Assembly: GCF_035046505.1 (NCBI RefSeq)
Contig: NC_089821.1
Location: forward strand, 195,448,377-195,512,376
From: Tiliqua scincoides
Lineage: Eukaryota > Chordata > Lepidosauria > Squamata > Scincidae
DNA: 64,000 nucleotides
Direction: 5' to 3'
Positions within the stretch are counted from its first letter, which is position 1, and each line of letters begins with the position of its first letter. Position numbers and translations under genes: made by a program. Below are positions 49,718 through 60,861 of this stretch, piece after piece. The notes beneath the pieces are model-generated. The model was given only the letters and a program-made list of their open reading frames with translations. It searched no databases and had not been told where the DNA came from.

Positions 49718-51010
49718 TTTGTGCCTCCAAGAGGCAGCGCAGTCCTGCCCGGCAGGCCCCTCCATCCTCTGCCCGCCCCCTTTGGTCTCTCCTCCCCTCC
49801 CCTGAAGCTCGAAGGGGTGCAGCCAGGCTGGGGCGAGCGGGAGCAACGTGCGACCGGCCGGCCAGGCGCTCCCTCGCGGAGCGCGCGGCTTCAAGAGGCG
49901 CGCGCGGGAGGCCCTGCCGGCCAGGCTGTGAGTGGCGCACCGGGTTCGCCCCGTTCCCCAGCGGCGCGAGAGTAGAGGTCGCAGGTTCGAGCCACCGCAA
50001 ACCCTGCCCCCCCTGGGGCTCGTGCCGAGTGTGTAGAGTCCCGGCCCCGCGCGGAGAAAGAGCGCCTGCTCCGCGTGCCTCCTCTCGGGGGACAGTCTGG
50101 CAGGCCCTCGCCGCCCCCTGCGGGCAGGCGGGAAACGGCCCCCTGGCAGGACCGTCTGCCAGGGTCAATTTTGCCCCGGGGGAGGAGGAAGGGCGGCGGC
50201 CAAGACTGGGGGGCGGACCAGCAGCCTAGCCAGAGCGGGCAAAGCACTGAGTCTTGCAGGGAGCCCCACCTCGGCCTGCAAGCGGCCCCTGCCCCTCAGA
50301 GCCACCCTGGGTGGTGGGTGCAACCCAAATGCCTCTGGGCATCGCCAAGGGGGGAGCCACTGTGGGCTCACTGGGCGCCCCCCACCCACCCCCAGCTCCC
50401 CCGGTTTAACTGGGGATTCCTCAATTTGTAGACAGCACATTGGGGGGGGGGGTGGACCTTCCCAAACAAGGTTAGCTGAAGCCTCAGGATCAGGGTGACC
50501 AGATGTCAGAACTGGAAAAGAGGACAAGGCACCCCAAAAGGTAGGACATCCAAAAAATGTAGGACAGGACAAAATAAACATTCAAAACACTTCTATATTG
50601 GCTCCACGTGTTTCAGTTAAACACTATGCTTACACTTATTATTACATTTAAACCTGTATTAGTCAATTGAATTAATAATTTTTAGAACAACAGCAATAAA
50701 AAACCAAACCACCAAACTAAACTGCCAAAATAATGCCGCTCTTGGAGAGTAAGGGGCAACACAGTGCCCCTTACTGGGGTGTTCAGATCCAGCTTCTGTC
50801 CCCCCCCTCATTTTTGAAAACCTCTTTCAGACATCATGAGGAGGAGCTGGGTTCATAGGCATAGACACCATTTTTGCATCATTTCAAGAAGCCAGAAACA
50901 TCTCTCCTGTTAAACACTGCTCTCTCTCCCCACCTCATCCCTGTAGTCTCACCCTGATCTGAGGGCCACCTTTTAAAGCAGTGATTCTCATCCTGGGTGT
51001 CTGGACCTAC
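49718..51010 (-). repeat. Chimeric 2.2-kb unit, right array partial copy R4
   Basis: CpG island and AT-rich DNA as in R1-R3. The hAT part then differs at several positions and, instead of stopping at the flank of the LINE, continues as an uninterrupted hAT (cccgttcatttcagtatttt), as in the 29.1 kb reference. The 258-codon frame 49392-50168 is a chance read-through of the GC-rich part. Confidence 0.88.
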
Positions 51011-51160
51011 TAGGTGGGTTGCGAGTCAATTTCAGGTGGATCCCGTTCATTTCAGTATTTTATTTTTAATATATTAGACTTGATGCTGTCATGGTAGGTA
51101 CTGCATTTGGGGAAATGTTACAGATCTGTACTTTTAACAAGCTGCTATGTACGTATAATC
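50979..51160 (+). mobile_element. hAT element left half, uninterrupted across the array edge
   Basis: It starts CAGTGATTCTCATCC and follows the 29.1 kb copy through ggttgcgagtcaatttcagg, the tttaatatattagactt block and gttacagatctgtac. Its continuity across 51010 shows that the right-hand edge of the array is native sequence. Confidence 0.8.
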
Positions 51161-51282
51161 TTAAAGATATTACAGGAGAAAAAATGGAAAGAAAGAAAGA
51201 AAAAGAAACCTGAGGGTGAAAGAAAATTGGAGGATTTTATTTAGTTAATAACCGGTTTAAATTTACTTAAAAAATAAATATA

Positions 51283-52061
51283 CAGTGGTACCTCGCATAA
51301 CGAATGCCCCGCGCAGCGAAAAACTTGCAGAACGAAAGCGTTTTGCAAAGTTTGGTATCTTGCACAACAAATTTTTATGACCTATGCTTCGCAAAACGAA
51401 TTTTTTTTTGTTTTGCTTTGGTTTGTCTTAAGGGGGGATCTTCATGTCAGTTTATGATCCCGTTCACCCTAGTAAGGGGAGGATCTTCATGTCAGTTTAT
51501 GATCCCGTCCACCCTAGTAAGGGGAGGATCTTCATGTCAGTTTATGTAAGTAAGTCCCATTGTGCTTGCTCCCAGGAAAGTGTGCACAGGATTACAGCCT
51601 TCAAATTCCCCACTCAGCATCCCTCCCATCGCTCATTCACCCTCTCACTGCCCCATTTCCTTCACCTTTCCCCCTATGATTACGGCAAAAGCAAGCAATT
51701 GAGTGCCGCTGCTCTGTCCTCCCCAGCTTAGAGCACAATCCTGTGCATGTCTCCTCAGAAGTAAGTCCCATTGTGCTTGCTCCCAGGAAAGTGTGCACAG
51801 GATTACAGCCTTCAAGCTCCCCACTCAGCATCCCCCCCCCCCCGTTTTTGAAATCCTCTGTACAGTATGTATGCCTTTAAAGAGCACTTAATAAACACTT
51901 TGTAAACCAAATGTGACTTTGTTCTGACTTTTCTTGCCCATAGGAACGCATTAATTAAATTTCAATGCATTCCTATGGGAAAACGCGCTTTGCAAAACGA
52001 AAAACTCGCATAATGAAAGGACTCGCGGAACGGATTAATTTCGTTATGCGAGGCACCACTG
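51283..52061. mobile_element. Tigger/pogo-like DNA transposon, non-autonomous
   Basis: Inverted ends of about 21 bp with one mismatch: CAGTGGTACCTCGCATAACG on the left and the complement of CAGTGGTGCCTCGCATAACG on the right. TA flanks both ends (51281-51282, 52062-52063). Inside are a 45-bp tandem repeat (2.5 copies, 51436-51546) and a 73-bp direct duplication of half a family A MITE (51550-51622 and 51761-51833). The small frames here only follow the tandem repeat; no transposase is present. Confidence 0.85.
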
Positions 52062-52063
52062 TA

Positions 52064-52507
52064 TACAAAATTGATATATATGAATTAGAATGAATTAGAA
52101 AAAATAGCTGGAAATGTTAGCGTGTGGATGAATTGTTTTATGGGTGGTTATTATGCTAAAGATAAAAAATGTAATTAGATTGGAGAACATATTATAAGAG
52201 ATTGTTGGTTTTATTATAAATTAGATTATTATTTGATATTAATGAGTAATTGAACTAGTTGAGATTATAAAAAGTGAATATTTAGAAAAGATATTATAGG
52301 GAATTAGGAAAAATCTATTATATCTGATATAAGAAATATATAAATGAGTAGAAGAGAGAAGTAGATGGAAGAATTGTTTTATATGTTGTTATACTTTGGT
52401 AATTAGATTATTTTGTTTTAATATTAATGAGTAATTGAAGTAAGTTTATGTTTGATAGAAAGTGAAAATTTAGAAAATATAGTACAGGGCATTAGGGAAA
52501 ATTTAGT
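52064..52507. other. AT-rich spacer
   Basis: Very AT-rich with loosely repeated attagattatt- and agtagaaaat-type phrases. It may be decayed transposon interior, but nothing specific can be claimed. Confidence 0.45.
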
Positions 52508-52509
52508 AT

Positions 52510-54391
52510 CACCGGAAGTGATGTCATGACCAGAAGTGACATCATGAAGCAGGAAAAAATTTTAACAATCCAAGACTGCAATCCTACCCACATTTACCCA
52601 GGAATAAGTCCCATTTACTAGCATTGCTAAAAGATTATACATAGTAGAAAATCCCAAACAAGGTTGGCGCAAGAACACAGCCGTGCTTCACTCCGCTTTG
52701 GATGTCAAAGGGGTCTGATGTGGAGCCATCAAAGACTACAGTGCCCTTCATGTCCTTGTGGAAAGACCTGATGATGCCGAGCAGCCTGGGTGGACATCCG
52801 ATCTTGGGGTGAATCTTGAAGAGGCCATCCCTGCTGACCAGGTCGAAAGCCTTCATGAGATCTATGAAGGCTATAAAGAGTGGCTGTCGTTGTTCCCTGC
52901 ATTTCTCCTGCATTTGTCTAAGGGAGAATACCATATCAGTGGTGGACCTGTTGACTCGGAATCCGCACTGCGATTCTGGATAGATGCTCTCTGCAAGTAC
53001 CTGGAGCCTCTTTAGTGCAACTCGGGCAAACAGCTTTCCTACAATACTAAGGAGAGAGATGCTGCGGTAGTTATTGCTGAATAACTGAATTGCTGAATAT
53101 AATAAATGATGCTGCAGCAGGCCTTTGGAACTGCAACAGAAGGCATCTATCTCCGGACCAGATAGGACGGAAAGCTCTTCAGCCTGAGAGCAAAGTCCAA
53201 AGTCCAGCTGAAATGTCTGTGTGACTTCTTCTTGGCCGACAATGCAGCTGTCACTGCCCACTCTGCCAAAGATCTTCAGCAGCTCATGGATCGTTTTAGC
53301 AAGGCCTCCCAAGACTTTGGACTGACAATCAGCCTGAAGAAAACACAGGTCATGATTCAGGATGTGGACTCACCTCCCTGCATTACAATCTCTGCGCATG
53401 AACTGGAGGTCGCCCATGACTTTGTGTACCCTGGCTCAACAATCTCCAACACTCTTTCTCTCAATACCAAGCTAAACAAATGCATTGGTAAAGCAGCTAC
53501 CATGTTTTCCAGACTCACAAAGAGAGTCTGGTCCAACAAGAAGCTGACAGAATATACCAAGATCCAGGTCTACAGAGCTTGCGTCTTGAGTACACTTCTG
53601 TACTGCAGCGAGTCATGGACTCTTTGCTCACAACAGGAGAGAAAACTGAACACTTTCCACATGTGCTGCCTCTTGACGCATCCTCGGTATCACCTGTCAG
53701 GACAAAGTTCCAAACAACACAGTCCTGGAATGAGCTGGAATCCCTAGCATGTATGCACTGCTGAAACAGAAATGCCTGCATTGGCTTGGTCATGTTGTGA
53801 GAATGGGCGATGGCTGGATCCCAAAGGATCTCCTCTATGGAGAACTCGTGCAGGGAAAGTGCCCTACAGGTAGACCGCAGCTGTGATACAAGGATATCTG
53901 CAAGAGGGATCTGAAGGCCTTAGGAATGGACCTCAACAGGTGGGAAACCTTGGCCTCTGAGTGTCCCGCTTGGAGGCAGGCTGTGCAGCATGGCCTCTCC
54001 CAGTTTGAAGAGACACTTGGCCAACAGACTAAAGCAAAGAAACAAAGAAGGAAGGCCCGTAGCCAGGGAGACAGACCAGGACAGACTACATTTGCTCCCA
54101 GTTTGGAAGGGATTGTCACTCCTGAATTGGCTTTTTCAGCCACACTAGACGCTGTTCCAGAATCACTTTTCAGAGCGTGATACCATAGTCGTCCGAGACT
54201 GAAGGATGCCAATGAATACATAGTAGCTTGTTAAAAGTACAGGTCTGTAATATTTCACCAAATGCAGTCACATACTATAATAGCATCAAGTCTTATATAT
54301 TAAAAATAAAATATTGAAATGAATGGGGACCCACCTGAAATTGACTGGCGACCCACCTAGAGGGTCCCGACCCACAGTTTGAGAAACATTG
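52510..54391 (-). mobile_element. hAT element in reverse orientation, split by a LINE
   Basis: 52510-52636 (accggaagtgatgtcatgac, then the cctacccacatttaccc block) and 54227-54391 (ttaaaagtacaggtctgtaa through tttgagaaacattg) are consecutive parts of the 29.1 kb reference element, read antisense. They are separated only by the LINE at 52648-54215. Confidence 0.82.
52648..54215 (+). mobile_element. Twin-primed RTE-like LINE with 11-bp target duplication
   Basis: Atacatagtag flanks it at 52637-52647 and 54216-54226. 52648 to about 53085 is RT sequence in antisense (NNYRSISLLS through GCVLAPTLF). From about 53105 to 54215 the LINE runs in sense to its 3' tail. The inverted part stops at, and the sense part begins at, points only some 15 LINE bases apart, the textbook twin-priming structure. 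FADD reads LADN and several frame breaks follow, so this copy is older than the 11.0 kb one. About 20 extra bases (ctgaattgctgaatataata) sit at the inversion joint. Confidence 0.88.
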
Positions 54392-56422
54392 GTGTATACC
54401 ATAGTGTGTACGGGAGTACTTCCACAGTGAGTGGTAACCCTAGCATAGTGATAAAGGGCTTTAAGGAAACCCCTGCTTGACAAGTGAACCATTTAGTGCA
54501 GCTTCTCTACGTGGCAAATGAGTCAGGCAAGCTGTTTGCCGTGAGTAGGAAGGTGCCAGGAGCATGTGGGAGATCATGGCTGTCACACAGGCAATGGTTC
54601 TCATTGGGTAGAAAGCAGTAGGCAAATCTTTCACCTGATATTGCAAAATGCCACTTGCTTATAAAGAGAAAATCTTCCTCAAAAGTTGGAAAGCTAATCT
54701 GCAGGTAAAATACTGATAGATGGTAGAACTAAACTTCCACGAACTGTTCATTAGAATGTACAAGACAACCAAAAATAATTTTGTTTCTTTTTGTAGATTA
54801 TAGATCGTTTGCGATTCACTCGTTGAAATGCTGTTATCTCCCTAAAAGCAGAATCAAGCTGCTTGTTGGGAATCTTGTGAGAGGCAAAATGGATTGCTCT
54901 ACAGCACAGATGAGCAAAGAACAGCCTCCCACATACTATCACCAACCTACTTTGGGAAGCATAACAGCTACTAGTTCTTGAGCTGTCAGTTACAGTGGCT
55001 TCCTACGCAAGGCTGTTAACATTCAGAAATTCCAAGTTATTTTGTGATGTCAAATTAAATAGTGCCAAAGGCTAGTCTTTGATTAGCAAAACCGATTTGC
55101 ATCTTAACCCTTTTTATTCTTGTTTCTATTTAAGAACAGGAACATGAAATTATGAGCATATGTGCCGTATGGATAAAAACATATTAAAGTAGTTCTTCCC
55201 AGAAAGAAAGCAGGCAGGCATGTGAAAATGCATCAGCACTTTGGGGAGGAAGGGAAAGTGCTACGGTCCCCCCCCCCAAGAGTAGGGATTTGTGAACGGC
55301 ACCAATTGTTAATTATGGTGAATGTGCAGAGAAAGCACTTGGGCCAAGTAAATTCAACTGAAGCTAGTGAGGTTTCATAGCATGGCTAATTAAAGAATTA
55401 AGCAATTGTGTTATTTCTGGTTGGTGTAATGAATTGCTTCCTGCTGAATAGTTGCTGCATTCTCACTTGAGGCAAGCAGTTCCCTCAAGCAGGCCAACAA
55501 ACTCCCTGATATACGTATTAGCATTTTCTGTAGTTTCAGGGTTTACTGCATAGCCCAGGGTGGTCAAACCTGCTTAATGCAAGACCAATATACAGTAAAT
55601 TTCAGGTGTTTGAGAGCTACAATATTTAAGAGGCATTTAAATTCTTAAATGTATGTACTCACCATGAACATTAAACATGATTTCTTCACCCTTCCATATT
55701 TATTCATTTAGCTATTGCTTTTGGTCCAAACTAGACTGAAATTGATCACTACAAACGATGTCAGAGGAGGACAGCATTTCTAAGAAAGGGGCATGGTTTT
55801 TTCATGAAATAGCTACTGCTTTTGTATCATGCTCTCCTTCCAAGAAGCTCAGAATTTACTTATATAGGGGTTATCCTGCAAAAGCATAGTGGAGAAAGAA
55901 TCAAATTCAAATTATTTTTCAGACCCTAGGAAGAAAGTCAACACAGGTAAACTAGGAGAGTTAAGGACTCTTCTTCCTGCTATCTAAATTGGGATTTCTA
56001 GCTTGAGAGAAAGGAATAAAGATTTCCTGAGTCTTATCAAGAAATCAGATCTACACAGAACAACCACCACCAGAACAACAGGGATTTGAAACTGTGATAC
56101 ACGATTCCAGAAGACTGTAATTTTAATTGTACCCAGAAGACTGTTGTGATTGTTTTACTGGTGACCTGTCTCCCGTATTTTACAATAGGATGCAATGCTG
56201 CAATCCAAGGCCAAATCTGTTGTGGCACTCTAGTGTTGGCTCATGAAGGAATGACAAAAGTAGCCTAGTTTGCATACGAAACAAAGGATCAAACTGCTTT
56301 CCGAACTGCTTGGAACTTGGGAAAAATACTCCTGGCCTCCAAGAAATGAGAGCAACAGAAGTATGGAAGAGCTGTGAAAAGCAATAGGAACCAAAGCAAA
56401 TTATAGACATGTAGGTCATATC
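54392..56422. other. Intergenic spacer, mostly unclassified
   Basis: About 55565-55690 begins ccagggtggtcaaacctgct, an old hAT-like start. A C-run lies near 55270. The short frames have no recognisable domain. Confidence 0.4.
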
Positions 56423-56424
56423 TA

Positions 56425-56742
56425 CAGGTGTGCGCTGCTTAACAACCGCTTGCTTAATGACAGACTGCATATATGACAGTGGTCAAAGCACAATAAAGAT
56501 GCTCTTAATGAGGCAATCACATCTCCTATAGCCTGCAGCAGAGTGTCTGTTTACACAGCAGAGGCTCTTAATACAGAGAAGAGGCAGTCTATCTCCAGTA
56601 GCCTGTGCACCCAGCTAGTGTCTGGCAAGAAGTGACTGTTTACATAACAAAGGCAATAGATTGGACTGAATGTTCACTTAATGACCTAATCACATAACAG
56701 GGATAGGAGAATGTATCCCCGTCGTTAAGTAGTACGCATCTG
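56425..56742. mobile_element. Tigger/mariner-like MITE
   Basis: The left end CAGGTGTGCGCTGCTTAAC and the complement of the right end (CAGATGCGTACTACTTAAC) agree at most positions. TA lies on both sides (56423-56424, 56743-56744). The two arms continue as related but diverged inverted sequence. No transposase. Confidence 0.78.
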
Positions 56743-56861
56743 TACAATACAAACACTGACTCTATACCAGTTAAAACAGCCATAGTTTCCTCAATTATAG
56801 TTTTGGATTTATAGTTTGGTGAAGGTGCTGAGGAAATTTCATTCAAGATATTGGATTACAG

Positions 56862-57001
56862 AATGTGAGAGTTGAAGGTGCGTTGATCTAGTCCAGGGGT
56901 GTCCAAAGTTTTTGGCAGGAGGGCCACATCATCTCTCTGATACTGTGCCGTGGGCCGGGGAAAAAAAGAATTAATTTACATTATAAATTTGCATATGTTT
57001 T

Positions 57002-57052
<51 letters not shown>

Positions 57053-57700
57053 ATGAACTTATATGAATGAATGAAGGTCTTGCAATAGCTCAAGGACTAT
57101 AAAAGGCCTTACACAAAGCAAGGCTGGCCTTTCCTTTGCTGCCGCTACTGCATCACAGATGTGAAACAGCAAGCAGTGGAGGGAGCTGTTATCCCACAGC
57201 TCACGCGAGAGGTCAAACAGTCACCCTCACGCTGAGAGCAGTTGTGTTAGGCCAGTGTGGGCTCCAGCAAATCTCCGGAGGGCCAGAGGCTCACTGGAGA
57301 CTGGGGCCTCCCTGAGGGCCGCATTAGGAGTCCTCGAGGGCCGTAAGTGGCCCCAGGGACAGGGTTTGGGCACCCCGATCTAATCTAAGCCCCTGCTCTG
57401 TGCAGGCAAGTGCTACAGCATCCCTGACAGGTGACCATCCAGCCTTTGCTTGAAAACAATGAGAGCAAGCAAAAACTGCACAAGGCAGGCTGTTCCACGT
57501 GCTAGTCAGCAGCTATTTAAAAAATTCTTCCTCATGTCCAGCCTGAACCTACTTTGGTATAGTTTCAACCCACTGGCTCTAGACCTACCCTCAGGAGCCA
57601 CAAAAAGCAATTTTTCCCCTTCTTCTGCAAGACAGCCCTTTAGGCCAACATACCAAGCTCATTTAACTGTTCTTTATAGGACTTGTTTTTCAGTTTAACA
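56862..57700 (-). mobile_element. CR1/L3-type LINE 3' end, split by a hAT
   Basis: 56862-56893 (gagagttgaaggtgcgttgat) and 57386-57700 (taagcccctgctctgtgcagg, then gaccatccagcctttgctt, gttccacgtgctagtc, ttcctcatgtccagcctgaac) form the antisense 3' end of a LINE widespread in lizards. The reading frame is degraded. The interruption is the element at 56894-57377. Confidence 0.72.
56894..57377. mobile_element. Non-autonomous hAT element inside the LINE tail
   Basis: It starts CAGGGGTGTCCAAAGTTTTT and ends CAGGGTTTGGGCACCCCG. Flanks atctagtc (56886-56893) and atctaatc (57378-57385) match at 7 of 8 positions. A CA/TA microsatellite lies inside at 57002-57050. Closest relative: 60060-60529. Confidence 0.82.
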
Positions 57701-58998
57701 TGAATCAGGTCTACATATGAAAAATCACATATCTAACAAAAACAGAGGAATGGGTGATAAGGCATGTTTAGGTAAAAAAAATTCTATCTTTATTGGTGCT
57801 TATAAACCAAGCTCTTTTTATACTATGTAGTGAATTTATATTGATGTATCTGGTAAAAAAAGGAAGGTACTGATGTAAATGAAACCAAAACAAGTGAAAG
57901 AACAAAACGTGGTGATGGACTATTGTAGGGAAGACAAGCAAGGAAGAGAAAATACAGGAAAGTGGAAAGGCAATAAATAGCGACATTTCTTTTATACATT
58001 TGCATTTTTCTGCTCTTCCCCTCCCCCCAGTTACCTAGTTTAAGCAGTTGGGATTCATTATTTACAGCTCAAGACACTTAATGAAAGCTTCTTCTTACTA
58101 ATATCAAACTGACACATTGCCTTATTCTTTTTCAAGAAAAATAATCTAGGGCCTTTGATTCTAAGACAAATAGCTGTAAATTTATAGACGTTAACAAAAA
58201 ATCCTTCTGCTGTTCTCACTAAACATTCATTATGTATCTCATTGCCAGTCTGCAAAATAAAAAAAAAATGATGAGTATTGCAAAAAGAAATAAAAACAGG
58301 AGGCAACCAAAACTGACAGAAAGACAAAAAGCTAAATGCAACATTACATGAGCTTGTATGAGTTAACTCTGATTTGATTTCAAAAGCTTATTGAGCTCGT
58401 GAGTGAGCCACAGACAATGGTGCTAGCTATCTGCTACAGCAGAAAATATCTGTCTCACAGCCAAGCATGCTGTCTTTGAGCCTTTAGCAGAATCTAATAT
58501 TTATCACTACTAAACTAAGGTTAGTGATTTCATGCAACTTGCCAAATTGTGCTAATTCCCCATGCTAGATTCAAAACTCAGAGACAGGCATTCAAATGGA
58601 AAAGCAATTTGTGAGAATGTAGGCAGATATATGCAACCAAAATATGTAGCTTTGGGGGGCTGTTTCATACACTAACAGCACAGTCCTATGCATGTTTCAC
58701 TCCAAAGTAAATCCAAATGGGACTTATTCCCAGGTAAATTATATATAGGATTGCAGCCTAAGGAAGGCTACCCCTGGTATGTGTAATGATGCACTGTTGC
58801 AAACTTGCAACAAAGTGCAAGCACTTGTTCCAAAGTGTGGTATCTTTAATATATCTGAAAATATTTAAAAGTGAAAGCTCTGTGTTTAACCCATTATTGC
58901 CCAGCCCACAAGTGTACACATTTGGTCCCTGTTACGTATATGCAACGCTGGGCAGAAATTACTTAATTAAGGTGACTCTAAACTGAAAAAGTAACAGC
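57701..58998. other. Spacer downstream of WASF1, with one family A MITE
   Basis: A degraded family A palindrome lies at 58675-58760 (acagcacagtcctatgcatg to tatataggattgcagcc). The remaining short frames are unsupported. No downstream gene begins here. Confidence 0.5.
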
Positions 58999-59770
58999 TA
59001 GGAACACTTAAAACAAACCATTTATTTAAATCAAACTGTTATTTCGAACAGTTACATAAGTTACACAGAATGGCTAAGTCAGAAGATTTCACAAGGAGGG
59101 AAAATCAAATTCTTAAGCAGGCAAAATAGAGTCACATAATAGGTACCAGGGAAGGAGGAAGAAAATCTCAAAACATTCAAATAAGGCCATAATTATTTAA
59201 TAAAAACAACAATGCAACTCCTCCAAGATCCTTATTTCTTTTCAGTGTGTCCAGTGCAGCTAGAACCTTGTAATGTACAGATTTAATCAGGGCAGTGGCA
59301 ACATGATAACCAGGGTGCAAGCCATCAAGTTCTTTCTCTACTCAAATCATAGGGAGTCACAGTGCTGGATGGACTGCACCCTTTTCTTTCCTGCTTTGAA
59401 ATAATTAACAGTGTAGTAAGGCTCATTAGTACATATAGCTGCCCTTAAAACTTCAGTCTTAACAGCCTTCATAACTTAAAATTCACAAAGTGCACAGTTA
59501 AAGATATGCCAGAAAATTTAATCTGCTACTCTACCAACAGCTGCCCATGCGTAATACTTAGTGGTCTACTGGAACAGAATTATGCTCTTTTAAAGAGCTG
59601 TATCACTGTAAAACATTTAGTTTCAAAGATGTGCTAATGTTTTTTTGAACTGAAAAGTAGAAAAACATGGATTATAAAGAAAATACAAAAACACTAGAAA
59701 TGACCAAACATTTTCAAAGAACAAGCACCACAATGGACATAAGCATTCAGTTTTCTGGCGTATATCCATC
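58999..59770 (-). other. WASF1: WASF1 3' untranslated region (inferred)
   Basis: It lies directly downstream of the WASF1 stop codon. It is AT-rich and free of recognised transposons. It ends at the first canonical AATAAA, which is followed by a G/T-rich stretch. The length of about 0.77 kb is plausible for this gene, but no transcript evidence is available, and later polyadenylation sites are possible. Confidence 0.6.
59021..59026 (-). promoter_or_regulatory. WASF1: Polyadenylation signal AATAAA for WASF1
   Basis: AATAAA on the minus strand, followed within 40 bases by tggtttgttttaagtgtt, a G/T-rich downstream element. It would direct cleavage close to 59000. Confidence 0.55.
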
Positions 59771-60025
<255 letters not shown>

Positions 60026-60059
60026 TCAGGCTGCTCCATCTCAATACTACTCTTTAGTA

Positions 60060-60529
60060 CAGGGGTGTCCAAAGTTTTTGGCTGGAGGGCCACATCATCT
60101 CTCTGACACTGTGTTGGGGGCCGGGGGGGGGGGGGGGAAGAATTCATTTACATTTAAAATTTGAATAAATTTGCCTAAGTTTACATAAATGAATATATTA
60201 AAGATGAACTTATATGAATGAATGAAGGTCTTGCAATAGCTCAAGGCCTATAAAAGGCCTTGCACAAAGCAAGGCTGGCCTTTCCTTTGCTGCCTCTACT
60301 GCATCACAGACATGAAACAGCAAGCAGTGGAGGGAGCCCTCATCCCACAGCTCATGTGAGAGGTCAAACAGTCGCCCTCACACTGAGAGCAGTTGTGTTG
60401 GGCCAGTGCGGGCTCCAACAAATCTCTGGAGGGCCAGACGCTCATTGGAGACTGGGGGCTCCCTGAGGGCCGCATTGAGAGGCCTCGAGGGCCGCAAGTG
60501 GCCCCCGGGCCGGGGTTTGGGCACCCCTG
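60060..60529. mobile_element. Complete non-autonomous hAT element in the WASF1 intron
   Basis: Ctttagta flanks it exactly (60052-60059 and 60530-60537). Ends are CAGGGGTGTCCAAAG and GTTTGGGCACCCCTG. It is closely similar to 56894-57377 but better preserved. The small frames within are not genes. Confidence 0.88.
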
Positions 60530-60554
60530 CTTTAGTATTTACCATCATGTACTT

Positions 60555-60620
60555 TTATAGTTTGCCTGATAAAAGCAATACTACCTCACTATGAACCATT
60601 GCTTCTATCAGGCAAACTAC
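60555..60620. repeat. Short hairpin-forming palindrome
   Basis: Tatagtttgcctgataaaagc and its near-complement gcttctatcaggcaaactaca are separated by about 20 bases, right beside the hAT element. Confidence 0.65.
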
Positions 60621-60861
60621 AAAAGCAGATTCCAACAAACCTGGTCGCCTCCTTGCCTGTGAGGGAAGGGACTCTGGAGAATGCAAATTTTCTCTCTGTT
60701 GCTAGATGGGAGCTGTGCTGTAAAAAATAGGACTAGATTTTTTTGGGTGGAGTCTCTTCTGCAAAAACCTAGCCAGAACAAAATATAATCACTTCTTTTC
60801 TTCACAGGCAACTAAGGAGGTAAAAGAAGGTGGGGTTATCTCCCTCAGCAAGAATTGTCAC

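Noticed and set aside
35357-51010. A single inversion that split one array in two
   Set aside because: The orientation and phase would fit, but the hAT continues without a break across 51010 exactly as in the 29.1 kb reference copy, so that point cannot be an inversion breakpoint.
30357-51010. CRISPR array or satellite DNA
   Set aside because: Units of 2.2 kb made of vertebrate transposons, in two opposed blocks, do not fit a CRISPR array or a classical short-unit satellite.
54392-58998. Additional downstream exons or a neighbouring host gene
   Set aside because: No frame has recognisable domains or paired splice sites, and the WASF1 stop and polyadenylation signal lie to the right.
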